Shown here: positions 32,966 to 43,755 of the stretch, piece after piece
How the letters are laid out: the number at the start of each line of letters is the position of its first letter
How positions within the stretch are numbered: position 1 is the first letter of the stretch
NCBI RefSeq assembly: GCF_000715075.1
Contig: NC_134097.1
Location: forward strand, 124,122,997 to 124,186,996
Source: Nicotiana tabacum
Lineage: Eukaryota > Streptophyta > Magnoliopsida > Solanales > Solanaceae
Direction of reading: 5' to 3'
DNA: 64,000 nt
Program-made: the position numbers and the translations under genes
Notes under the pieces: generated by a model
Seen by the model: only the letters and a program-made list of their open reading frames with translations
What the model was told of the DNA's origin: nothing
Database searches by the model: none

Positions 32966-33441
32966 ACAACACTAGATATCAAAAAATCATCATCCAAAGT
33001 AGCCCAAAATGATCCGAAACACACCCGAAACACACTCGAGTCCCCCGGGACCCCAACCAAATATACCAACAAGTCTTGAAACATGATACAAACTTGGTCG
33101 AAACTTTAAATCACATCAAATAATGCTAAAACCGCGAATCACACCCCAATTCAAGCTTAATGAAACTAAGAACTTTCAACTTCTATATTCGATGCTGAAA
33201 CCTATCAAACCAAGTCCGATTGACATCAAATTTTGCACACAAGTCATAAATGACATAACAGAACTAGGAAAATTTTCAGAATTGGATTCCGACCCCGATA
33301 TCAAAAAGTCAACTCCCCGGTCAAACTTGCAACTTAAATTTCTCATTTTCGCCATTTCAAGCCTAATTTAGCTACGGACCTCAAAATAAATATCCAGACA
33401 CGCTCCTAAGCCCAAAATCACCATACAGAACTATTGGAATC

Positions 33442-33513
33442 ATCATTTTTTATATACTAATTGACATTGCACCATTTATATACTAATTGACATTGCACCA
33501 TTTTCACCAAGAT
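33442..33513 (+). repeat. inverted repeat, left arm, inside the LTR
   Basis: The reverse complement of 34082-34127 (46 bp) appears here with an internal 26-bp tandem duplication (33450-33475 and 33476-33501). Confidence 0.88.
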
Positions 33514-33703
33514 GAGCCTACGAAGTCAAACATTTCAAATTTTAAGCTTCAAACTGAGAACTGTTCTTCCAAATTCATTTCGATTACCCTGAAAACGAAA
33601 ATCAACGATTTACATAAGTCATAATGTATCATATGGGGCTAGTCATGCCCGAGAACTGGCGAGCGAAGTGCAAAAGCTCAAAATGACCGGACGGGTCGTT
33701 ACA

Positions 33704-34081
33704 CTCTATCAAAATATAAAAGAATTTTAATATAGTTTCTTGGCTTAGTTCCAAGATAGTGGTATAGTCGAATCTAGTACTACTCTTATTGGCTTTGGCT
33801 TAGTGGCTCCGTCTAGCCAGCTGTGACACTAAAGCCCGCTGAAGCTATTAAAAGGGCGTTCTCTTTCACAGTTAGAACTGCTAGACACATGAGCTCAATA
33901 AGAGTATGTATTAGATTTAGACAGGCCTCTTGCTTGGGTAAAAGAATAGATTCTTCCATACAGTCATTAAAGATATATTAAAATCCTTGTATATTTCGAA
34001 TTTTTACTAGTCGTGTGGACTACCGCCAACCTTTAAAGGTACTAAACAGCTAAATCTGGATGGCCAGCGATGGCTAACTCG
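33704..34081. other. unassigned spacer DNA
   Basis: No domain, RNA gene or element end is recognised. The sequence is of more balanced composition than the flanks. Its origin is unknown. Confidence 0.4.
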
Positions 34082-34127
34082 ATCTTGGTGAAAATGGTGC
34101 AATGTCAATTAGTATATAAAAAATGAT
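34082..34127 (-). repeat. inverted repeat, right arm
   Basis: Forty-six bases from ATCTTGGTG to AAAAATGAT, an exact inverted match to the ends of 33442-33513. Confidence 0.88.
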
Positions 34128-35771
34128 TTGAGCTAATGTATTTTTATTATGTTTAATATTATTAGTTCATTTGAAAAAATTCCCTTAATAAAGAAATATT
34201 GTTTAACGTAAGCCATGTATGTATATAACTAATGATAACAAAAATAATAAATGCATGTCATATAGCAAGTACCATGAAAAATGAAAAAAATATTTATTTT
34301 AAAAATAAAAAAGAAATAAATACTAACATTGATGAAAGAATAATATTATACATGAAATAAAACAACATAAAAATGCTAGTAATTAAACTAGTCAGTTAAG
34401 CCCAAAAGAATTATTGGTGGGCCCACATAATATATATAGAGCCTTTAAAAAAGGAAAAATCTTACTTTATACCATTAAGCCCAAATTATTTACCCTTTAA
34501 TACCCAAGCCTAAACTATTCACTTTTGGAATTTTTACCTCATATAGCAAATGTTAACACATTATTTATTTTAAATAAATACCATTTTAAAAAATTATATT
34601 CTATAGATACCTTGTTTATATCAAAATATCTAATTTTGGTTACCTCCTACCCCTAAGCCACTAAATAGTTATTCAGTTACAATATTTTCTCGTATCACGC
34701 TATATTTTCATGTATTTCATTGTATTCATTGTCTTTTTTTCATTGTAATTCAATGTATCTCACTATATTCCATGTATTTTCATTGTATTCACTATCTCTT
34801 TTTCCATTGTATTTCAATGTATCCCGATGTATTCTATGTATTTCATTGTATTCACTGTCTCGCTATATGCCATGAATGTATTCATATATTTTTTTAATTA
34901 ATATAATTTATCTATTCAGATGTATTATATAATTTCTCTGAAGATTGCTATGTTTTTGGGGGTATTTTTTGGTTGAGAGTCTTTTTTATAACTGAAAATA
35001 CAAAATTTGTATGTTATAATTGAGTTTGTTGAGTTATATTAGGAGTCTATTATATTAATTGGTTCACTTTCCGTTTAAAAACAGTGTAATCCCATGTTTC
35101 ACGCCGTGAATACAGTCGAATACAAAAATTTGTCTAGTTGTAATCCCATGTTTCACGCCATGAATACAGTCGAATACACTCGAATACAAAAATCTATCTA
35201 GCTGTAATCCATTGTTTCACGCCTAGAAATGCTACTGTATTCATGAATACAGTAGCTTAAATACATCAAATACATCTTATAACAACAAAAAACCTATCTA
35301 TAATCCGTAATATATTAAAGGGTATCTATAGATAGCTAATTACCACTAAAAGATAGTGCTTTATGAAAAATTCTCTTTACTTTTCCTACCTATGCAGCCC
35401 AAACTATTTACCCGACCCACCCATCTTCTCATTTGAAGTACAGAATGTTAAAAATATTTTACTTTATTTTTGCAAGATTACCTGGTAGTGGACTTGAATG
35501 GATCTACTTCATCTCTGCCAGATAGATCTTCATTAAGATGGTCAACCCACGATATTGCTCTAGCTCCCTTCCTTATGATTTTTGTGTGTATGAAGACCCA
35601 CCATTGTTGAGCTTGAAGCTTCTAAATTTGAAATTTTATTTTGAAGATTTATTGTTTGATTTAATATGGGTGCTATAAAATATTGATTATAGCACATTCA
35701 AGTAAGCTTCCCAAATCTGAACTTTTATGTGTGTTTGAATATCCACCATTGTTGCCTTGAAGCTCAATTTC
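34128..35771. other. AT-rich spacer with TGTATT repeats; possible MITE
   Basis: From 34690 to 34900 the phrase TGTATTTCATTGTATTCA recurs in degenerate form; GAATACAGTCGAATAC recurs at 35105-35280. Weak inverted similarity between about 34455-34480 and 35350-35380, with the near-direct repeat AGCCCAAA(T/C)TATTTACCC at 34479 and 35397, hints at a non-autonomous DNA transposon. A tandem duplication of about 50 bp (ACCCACCATTGTTG near 35600, TCCACCATTGTTG near 35742) lies beside the truncated LTR. No genes. Confidence 0.4.
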
Positions 35772-36237
35772 TGAAAAGACAGTAAAATTTATCTCGGAAG
35801 CAAATGAAAGCAGAATGCACATAAAGAAAGAAGAGAACGCCGAGCATGCGGACGCCTGCAGGACTACCTCGAGATCTCTAACTGGACTGAAGGCAGCCAC
35901 CCAATGCTACGGTCCAAAAGCTGCCGCTTCGGGATTTGCACATAGTGCAAGTGTAGTATCAGCACAACCGACCCCATGTGCTGGTAAGTGCCTGGCCTAA
36001 CCCCGGTGATGTAGTGACGAGACTAGGACCAGACTACCAAATAATCCTGTACAGTTATATAATATGCAGCGGAAAATAAAACAGGAATAAACAAGTAAAG
36101 ATGGGAGGGGGTACATGTTGTGGGGGAAATATCAGTACCAACAGTAAATTAAGAGAAAAAGCATAAGAACAATTTAGAATTTACAGCAAAACAATAAGGA
36201 ACTCGTAACCAAATCTATGAACACTTCGTATTATCAA

Positions 36238-36514
36238 TTGTTGCGGCGCGCAACCCAATCCCAAAACATAATAACTCTATTGCGGTGTGCAACCCGATCC
36301 ATATCATTTATCACTGTTGCGGCGTGCAACCCGATCCAATTATATTATTGTTGCGGCGTGCAACCCAATCCAAATATAATATTGTTGCGGCGTGCAACCC
36401 GATCAGAATATAATATTATTGCGGCGTGCAAGCCGATCCAAATATAATATTGTTGCAGCGTGCAACCCGATCCAAATATAATATTATTGCAGCGCGCAAC
36501 CCGATCCAAACATA
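36238..36514. repeat. minisatellite, 8 units of about 34 bp
   Basis: The unit is TTGTTGCGGCGTGCAACCCG followed by ATCCAAATATAATA. Inside each, TTGCGGCGTGCAA is nearly self-complementary. The other LTR has six units (63009-63217). Confidence 0.92.
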
Positions 36515-37448
36515 CAGTTCAACACCAATCACAACAAGAGTCCCGACAAGGGATCAATAAAGAAACAACACTATCCTGGCAAGGGAATCGATGGTATAAG
36601 TAAATACGTCCCAGCAAGGGAAAATCAGCTATAACCAAACTTGTTCCAACATCTAACTACCTCAACTGGCACCAATACTCAATCATAAGTAATTTCCACG
36701 AGGATAATCATAATCCTTGTTCAACTCAGAGAATCAACAACTTAGGCATTCGTAGTATTTATTTAGAACACAACAATTTCAATTTAAGACTCACGGTCAT
36801 GCTTGACACCAATGTATAGATACTCGTCACCATGCCTATACGTCGTACTCAACAAGTAACATGTAGCAAATAGGATTCAACTCCTAATCCCTCAAGCTAA
36901 GGTTAGACCAATCACTTACCTCGATGCCACGAACACAATTCAAGCCTCTACTATCGCTTTACCTCTTGATTCCACCACCAATTCGCTCGTATCTAGCCAC
37001 AAGTTACTTAATTACATCAATAAATGCTAAATGAATCAATTCTAATGCATGAAAATGAGTTTTCTAAAATTTTACCCAAAAAGTCAAAAATTGCCCCGGG
37101 CCCTGGTCAAAACCCGAGGTTCGATCCAAAACCCGATTACTCATTCCCCCACGAACCCAAATATATAATTTGTTTTGAAATCGGACCTCAAATCGAGGTC
37201 CAAATCTCCAATTTTTTTAAAAACTGAGGTTCTACCCAAAATACCCAATTCCCCCCCATGAAAATCATTGATTTTGAGTTGAAATCATGTGAAAAGATGT
37301 TAATGATTGAAGGAAACGATTTAAAATTGACTTACAATCGATTTGGAAGAAGAGTTGTCTTTGAAAAATCGCCCAAGAGTGTTTTGGTTTTGAAAGAGTA
37401 TGAAAAATGAGAGATTTTCGGCTAAGTTATAAAATTGCAGGTTGCAGA

Positions 37449-37656
37449 TATCGCAATTGCGACCTGCTAAGTTCGCATTTGCGAGGTCAGAATTGCAAAC
37501 ACACTATCGCATTTGCGATAACAGGCCCAGATTGGGGAGTTTCGCATTTGTGAAGGAACATCTCGCATTTGTGAGGAAGGGCAGGCCTCGGCTATTTCGC
37601 ATTTGCGACTCAGCCTTCGCATTTGCGAGCCAAGCTTCGCAAATGCGAATGCGAAG
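37449..37656. repeat. TCGCATTTGCGA palindrome-like cluster in the LTR
   Basis: About eight copies of TCGCATTTGCGA or variants (TCGCAATTGCGA, TTCGCATTTGTGA, TTCGCAAATGCGAA) lie within 210 bases of otherwise AT-rich LTR. Confidence 0.85.
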
Positions 37657-38166
37657 CCTGCAAGCCTATTTACACCAGCTGAAAACCTGCAATTCTCCAA
37701 GTCCAAAATCCACCACGTGGCCTATCCAAAACTCACCCGAGCCCTCGGGGCTCCAAACCAAACATGCACACCAATCCAAAAACATCATACAGACTCGCTC
37801 ATGCATTCAAATCACTAAAATAACATCAACAACTATGAATTTAGCATCAAAATCATGAAATTTCTTAAGAACTTCAAATTTTCCAATTTTCTCAAAAACG
37901 ATCCGATTCACGTCATTTCAAATCCGTTTCTTACCAAATTTCGCAGACTTATCTTAATCACATATAAGACCTGTACCAGGTGCCAAAACCAAAATACGGG
38001 CCCGATACCATCAAGTTTTAAACACATTTCATTTCCAAAACTCATAAATAAATCTAGAAAAAAATTTTCTTTAAAAATTCATTTCTCGGGCTTGGGACCT
38101 CGAAATTCGATTCCGGGTATGCCCAAGTCCCATATTTTCCTACGGACCCTTCGGGACTGTCAAATC

Positions 38167-38171
38167 ACGGG
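38167..38171. repeat. target site duplication of the Tat element, left copy
   Basis: ACGGG before the 5' LTR; TCGGG (56824-56828) after the 3' LTR. Four of five bases match. Confidence 0.65.
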
Positions 38172-40367
38172 TGTTGATACCCAATTTTTCCTTATGTATT
38201 TTTAAATATAAAATACTTTCAAAATAGCATATATATGCATACATAAGCATACCCAAGTGTTTTAGTATTTTTTTAATCTTTTGAAGAGTTTTTAAATCAA
38301 TTTACTATACATTTTATCAGTACAAAATCCATGATTATTCCCAAAATCATCAATTTTGGTGAATAATTTATTTTATTCCCATATCTATACCAAAATATAG
38401 TTAAGATAATTTTTTGTACATTTCTACAATTTTTTTTGGTATTTAAAAAACTAAATTGCATATAATTGCAATTATAGCCTATTTTAAGATTAATAGCATT
38501 TCTATAATTGTAAAATTGGTTTCAATATTTTTAAATAAATATTTATGCATTATTAGTTGGGTCAGTACTTTTAATTTGTTTTTAAAGTCTTTTTCACTAT
38601 TTTTATAAAATAAAAGGAGAAAATTGGCTATTTAACATTTAGCCTATTTCTATTTCAATTACAACCTCATTTCCTTTCAATTTTACCCCAATTCCGCCCA
38701 AATTAAAACCAATCCAGTTTCAATTTGGATCCCAACCCACGACCCAATTACAAACGACCCAACCCCTTCCCCACCTACCACTTAAATCTGGACCGTTGAT
38801 CACTCAAGATCAACGGCCAAGACTCGCCCTTCCATAATTAAACTTAAACGACTACCCTAATTTCCCTCATTCTCACCTTACCCGCCGCCTTGAAACCCTT
38901 CATCTCTCAAAACACTCTTAAGCTCCCTGAAACCCTAGCCATCTCCCACCTTATTCTACCATGCTTCCACCAGAATCCATGGCTTCTCAGGCCATGGATG
39001 GCCTGTACTCACTCCCCTCCACCACTAAACCTTGGATGTTCAATGTTTTAAGGCCCAACTCCGATGGCTCTCTTCATATCCTTCTCAGATCTATAGATCT
39101 ATGGCTTCTCCGGCCATTATTCCGGCGTGTTCAGCAATATGAGTCTTTTCGACTCAGGATCGGATTTTCTTCCAAGACTTTCTCATTTCTAGGGTTTCTA
39201 AGCTATTCGAGGTTTTTTCTGGTTGTTTTCTTAGATCTATGCTATATTTGTGTTCTACTGGAATTTTAAAACGTTTTTCCCAATCTTCTCTTTCAAAATC
39301 TGTTTCTCTTCGATTTAGGGTTTCTGAAAAAGTTTTAAAATGTTTTCTGACTCCTCTTCTTCTTTTCTTTGTGTGACTCTGTCTATGCTATGTTTTTATG
39401 TTCTCTTTTCTACCTTGCATGTCCTTCTCCTGTGTTCTTAGGTTTACCTTATTATGCATATTCTTCTACTGTGCTCTGTTCTTTCTTCTACTGGTTTCTA
39501 TATCATGCTTTCACACGTTTATCTTATGTGTTTGTTTAACCCTGTGTTCCTTTACTGTAATTTCTACTAAGCTCTTAGTTCTTATTTGCCTTCTTCTGGA
39601 CTTTGTTTGAGTTCTTTCTAAACATGTTTCATCTACTGTTTCCTTAAGTTTATGCTACCTCTTTGTCTTTTGAACTTGTTTAAGTTCCAAGCTTTTCTTA
39701 AAACATGTTTTTTATGCTTCAAATCAGCTTTTTCACTATGTTTGTTTCGAACCTGCTATTTTACCTGTTTGTTTTCTCATAAGCCTCTGAAAAAGACATC
39801 TGAGCCTGTTTCAGTTATTTATCTTCTCGTCTCTGCATCTGATTCGAGTTGAAAACCCTAGGATTTGGGGGTTTTGGCGAGTTTGATCTTATGTTTGGAC
39901 TAGGGTTCTATTATGGAACCCTGGATTCTCTCGAACTAAGTCTGAGTCTATGTACTGAATTTGAGCCTCTTTGTTTGTGACTCTGAGCTTTTCTATGCCA
40001 GATTCTTTCTAATTAGCATGAAAATTCCTTTTAATAGGGTTTGATTGATTGTTAATTATTTTCTCTAATTAAACCTTTCTTCACCTTTTCTGGTTGGATT
40101 CATTCATACCAAAACTCAATTTCTGATTTTTACTGGCTGATGATTGATTGCCTTTCCTTATTTGCACAAACCGTGTACCATTGGACTTTTTCCTTAAATA
40201 AGCCCTGTGTATTTACCCTTCTTGTGTCACTTTGGAAAAAGATTTTAATCCAATTCTTCCCTTAATTGTCCTCTACCCGTTTGAAATCAGAATCCCTTAA
40301 CTGAAGGGAGATTCTGTGTGATTGATCGCAAACTATTCCCTTACCTTTTCTTACTTGTTTTCTGCAC

Positions 40368-40375
40368 TATAAAAG
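40368..40375 (+). promoter_or_regulatory. LTR TATA box
   Basis: TATAAAAG, inside CTGCACTATAAAAGGGGCAC. The same site lies at 54467-54474 in the 3' LTR. Transcription would start about 30 bases on, near 40400, defining U3 as 38172 to about 40400. Confidence 0.7.
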
Positions 40376-41334
40376 GGGCACGACCCTTCTGCACTTAGAC
40401 ACCTTGAGCCTTCAGTTCAACACTTCGAATTCAACACTTTACACACACACCTCTCAATTACGATACTCTTTCAATACTCTACTCTCTTCTGAGATATTTT
40501 GTACTATTTACTTGCAATTTGGTTTACGAGACTTCAGCTTTCACTTATTTGTTTCCCTGAAACTGGTATGCCTTAATTTCGATTTCAGCACCATCCCTAT
40601 GTGTTTATTTTACAGTTGCTACACTCTTGTCTACTTTGCTATTCATGTTCTATATTGAATATGCTACTCTCTCTTTGTATTTGCTGTTTGTTATGAACTC
40701 CCTATACCCCCACTCCCTTCTATGTGTTTGAGTTAAGGTTCATGGCCTGACAACATCCAAATTGCTGCTTAGGTCTGAACCTAATCCTCAATGGATCCTA
40801 ACTTTCAATATGTGGCTAATAGGCTAGTCAGTGGTGTGCCAGCACTCCTGAATTGCTGGGCATGACCACCGGCCTGCCATGGCTCTCCCTAATTCCCCCT
40901 TGTGCACTTACACTTACTCTTAGATTCTAAGTTCTGCCCCCCTCTTATGAGCCTTACTTTGGGACCTTGAGTTCCATCTGAACTTGGACATCTAAGGGCT
41001 GACATTTCCACACTGCACTATGCTCTTAATTGTGCAATGTGTTTGGGGTGTAAGCATTGCCCGGAGCTCTTTAAGACTTTTGGGAACTTTGATACATCCC
41101 AAATATGAGAAAGGCTTTGGAAAACCTGATCCTGGAAGTTGGTTCACCTCATATTGTTAGACCTTGAGTCTAAATTAGGCTCCTTGGTTGTAGCTTAATT
41201 TCTGATGTAATTTTACTTTTCTTAATTCATTCTGGTCTGTAATATGTTGTAATAACTTATAGGGTTTTAGTGAAAAGGGGAGGGTCACTTATGTATGCAA
41301 AGGGTAGACATCATGCTCATAGGCGTTACTATTC

Positions 41335-41515
41335 ACAAGTTCTGCACTTCTGCATATCATATAGAAATCCTGTCTGTAGGTTTTTCTACACCTCTGCATA
41401 TATAGAGATCATGTCTATAGGTTTTCTGCACTTTCGCATATCATATAGAAATCCTGCCTATAAGTTTCTGCACTTCTGCATATAGAAATCATGACTATAG
41501 GTCTTCGGCACTTTT
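41335..41515. repeat. LTR subrepeats, about 45 bp, four copies
   Basis: Units of the type CTGCACTTCTGCATAT, ATAGAAATC(C/A)TG and CTATAGGTTT recur four times. The 3' LTR has the same array near 55425-55615. Confidence 0.8.
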
Positions 41516-42635
41516 GCATTTTACATCTATCATTTGGCAAACAGTTATAGGTTAAGTAATAATAAGTTTCATTCTAGATACCATGTCTATAGGACTCCTG
41601 CACTTTTATAACCGTTTTAAAACCAACAACGCCTAGAAATCATGCCTATAGGAGTAACCAGTTGAATCTGATTCGTTTATTTCATCTACAAGTCTAAAAT
41701 CAGTGGTAATGTCGTTTAACATCTGCAAAACTTATGTGTTTTCTATAATCAGTAAACCTTCTTTAAAATTGGAGTAAGCATTGTTAGATACCATGCCTAT
41801 AAGTTTCACCTAAGCAAGCCAGTAGATAAGTAATTAACTGCATCAGTCTTTGATAAATTACAACCAGGGAAGGCTAATTCAGACTCCTCATCTGAGAAAT
41901 ATGTGATGAATCAGCCTATCCTACGCTTTAATTTAATTCAGACCATAACCAGTACTTGTAAGTCATGCTAGCCAATTTGTTTCTTTAAGTTGAGGAGGCC
42001 TGTTTGAGTCCTTTAAACTGTTATGTGTTCTCCCCATACCTGCCTTATATGTTTTGATTGTCGCCCTAGAATTTTATCCTTTTAAAACTCTGAAAAGCCT
42101 AATCTCCCTCCCCTTTAGGATTAATAGTCCCAAATGCCTCCATGACTGATAGTATTGGGGCGGGTACTAGCATGCAATTAATAACGACACCATTCTGCGC
42201 TTTAATACCTTAACGGGGTGGGAAGGGTAGCTATGGATATGATGACCGATGCGCTAATACCACGTGTAACCCCTCTTTTGAGGAGTGATTATCGGGTATT
42301 GCATTGATGTGATCCATATTGTTTGTAAACCTAGGACCCCCTTACTTTTTAACTTGTTTTATTGTTCGAACTATTGCCTTAAAATTTCCGCTTTCTTTAT
42401 TCTCTTCAAACTTTTAATTTGCTTGCAATAATATGTGAAAATACCCTTCTATTTGAGGCCCTTAATTGCTTATTTGATTATGTGAAGTCACAATTGTAAC
42501 ATGGTCGAGAACCACACTAGTGTATCTTGAAGGGTGCCTAACACCTTCCTCTCGAGATAATTTCTACCCCTTACCCAAACTCTGGTTCTTCAAACTCAAT
42601 CCCTTCTTGGTGTCCTAATGCACTTAATCATTAGG

Positions 42636-42645
42636 TGGCGACTCT
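42636..42645 (+). other. second primer-site-like 10-mer inside U5
   Basis: TGGCGACTCT occurs 90 bases before the LTR end, identical to the first ten bases of the true primer site at 42739. The 3' LTR copy is at 56726-56735. Confidence 0.8.
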
Positions 42646-42738
42646 TCAAATTCCAAAACCCAATTCCCAAAAGGGAACGAGTTGTCCTCCCAAATGTCAC
42701 AAGCCTGATTTCACGAGAAAAAAGGGGGTGCGACAGTG

Positions 42739-42756
42739 TGGCGACTCTGCTGGGGA
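42739..42756 (+). other. Tat primer binding site
   Basis: TGGCGACTCTGCTGGGGA, three bases after the LTR end. It would pair with a tRNA 3' end of Arg type, as reported for Ogre. Confidence 0.85.
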
Positions 42757-43434
42757 AACTTCTTTTAGGCTTTTACCATCTCATGTTATTTGTGACTTTA
42801 CTGCTTCTTTATTGCCTTTATTTAAATGTCTTTATTTTTTCTTCTATTACGAAACTGACTTGGCTCTTCGTTTCTTTTCTCTAATGCTTTCTTTTACCGC
42901 TTTCCTTCAATACTATTGTAATTATGAGCAATTATTGTAACCATTACTTTATGAACGTGCAAATACATGACATCTTGTAACTGCATATTCAACATCATAT
43001 TCCACTCGTGCCAAACAAAATACCATAGCAACGCTTATAATGAGTGGTTGCGCCCTTCAGATATCATTACCCCCTAAATTTGGCAAAGGCGTATTTGCGG
43101 TAAAATCAGTCGATCAACGGTGTAGTCGACGGATCTGTGCCTTTCCCTCTTGAGTTGTCCGCTCAAGGGTACCAGTCTAATACCTTATAGAAACCCTACT
43201 CTGTTCAATTGTGCATGCATCACTGTCAAAACCTAGTGAGTCAGTTATGTTGTCCGCATAATGACTCTTTAAGATAGCCTTGTCCAAAGTCCACTGGGTT
43301 TCCTGGGAACCCAAACAGGCGTTACCATATTCTGTGCATTTATTTGGAGAACTAAATGCTGCTTATGCTAATTATTGGTTTAAATAGTCGAGTCTGGTAG
43401 GGGTAAGGGCCTAACCCTTTTTGTTTTGCAGAAA
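42757..43434 (+). other. Tat 5' untranslated leader
   Basis: No coding evidence; AT-rich at first, then mixed up to the small ORF. Confidence 0.5.
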
Positions 43435-43755
43435 ATGGAGAGCGAGGTACCCAACTTCGGTATGGTTAGCACACCCTCACTCTTGCTAGCTTGGTGGAGG
43501 AATTCCCCATCAAGTGACCAAATCAATGAATGGAAAGAGAGGGCCACCAAGGCTAGCAAAAAGCTAGAATATCTGGAATACAGTTTGCTGGAATTGGAAG
43601 GAAAAGTGAGGAAAAGAGTCATCGATTGCCAGAAAGCTGAGGGAAATGAAGGAGAACGCTTGGCAAAGGCATTTTTACTGGAGAATCTGCGCGAACTGGA
43701 GGATTTGATCAACGAGAGCATTCAGCCTAGGGAAGGTCCTTCTGGGACCAAGTAG
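43435..43755 (+). CDS. small coiled-coil ORF upstream of gag (ORF1 remnant?)
   Basis: A 106-residue intact ORF from MESEVPNFGM (a second ATG three codons upstream is also in frame at 43426). Residues 25-95 are rich in Lys, Glu and Leu with heptad-like spacing (KKLEYLEYSLLELEGKVRK, then LRELEDLINES), suggesting a coiled coil. No catalytic motif. Ogre elements have an extra ORF of unknown function before gag; this could be a short relic of it. It ends in TAG at 43753. Function unknown; coding status uncertain because it is a single copy. Confidence 0.45.
   Translation: MESEVPNFGMVSTPSLLLAWWRNSPSSDQINEWKERATKASKKLEYLEYSLLELEGKVRKRVIDCQKAEGNEGERLAKAFLLENLRELEDLINESIQPREGPSGTK

Larger units (their letters stand above)
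25512..33703 (-). mobile_element. chromodomain Ty3/gypsy element 1 (Tekay/Del type)
   Basis: Minus strand: 5' LTR 30670-33703, primer site, gag with zinc knuckle, protease, RT, RNase H, integrase, C-terminal chromodomain, polypurine tract, and the first 11 bp of the 3' LTR. The rest of the 3' LTR should lie left of the window, beyond the Athila insertion. LTR start TGTAACGACCC (5' copy) agrees with TGTGACAACCC (3' stub). The chromodomain and a tRNA-iMet primer site mark a chromovirus. Coding parts are broken. Confidence 0.88.
30670..33703 (-). repeat. 5' LTR of chromodomain element 1
   Basis: On its own strand it starts TGTAACGACCC (33703) and ends CATCACA (30670), 3034 bp. It holds a CCTCG/CTCGTGG-rich segment (31285-31575), a tandem duplication (32540-32905), CG-rich palindromes and an inserted inverted-repeat arm (33442-33513). 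The candidate outer target duplication is CTCTA at 33704-33708; its partner is outside the window. Confidence 0.83.
35772..38171 (-). repeat. 3' LTR of chromodomain element 2, distal piece (end truncated)
   Basis: Matches the 5' LTR from 62540 to the window end in the same orientation and order, including the minisatellite. The first 280 or so bases of that LTR (62262-62540) have no counterpart here, so this copy lost its terminal part at about 35772. It is interrupted at 38171 by the Tat element and resumes at 56824. Confidence 0.82.
38172..42735 (+). repeat. Tat element 5' LTR
   Basis: Starts TGTTGATACCC, ends GGGTGCGACA. TATA box at 40368, subrepeats at 41335-41515, and GCCTAACACCTT at 42536-42547 near the end. 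Compared with the 3' LTR it lacks about 90 bp (counterpart 54032-54122). Translations in it are low-complexity and not conserved between the two LTRs. Confidence 0.9.

Noticed and set aside
33704..34081. Possible organellar DNA insertion
   Set aside because: Composition differs from the flanks, but no organellar gene or tRNA could be recognised by eye; left unassigned.
35815..36000. Open frame in the LTR of element 2 (MHIKKEENAEHADAC)
   Set aside because: The other LTR at 62580-62770 does not keep the frame. Ordinary LTR DNA.
38961..39269. 102-codon open frame in the Tat 5' LTR starting MLPPESMASQAMDG
   Set aside because: The matching region of the 3' LTR (52962-53144) ends much earlier through a frame change, it lies in U3 upstream of the TATA box, and no domain is recognised.
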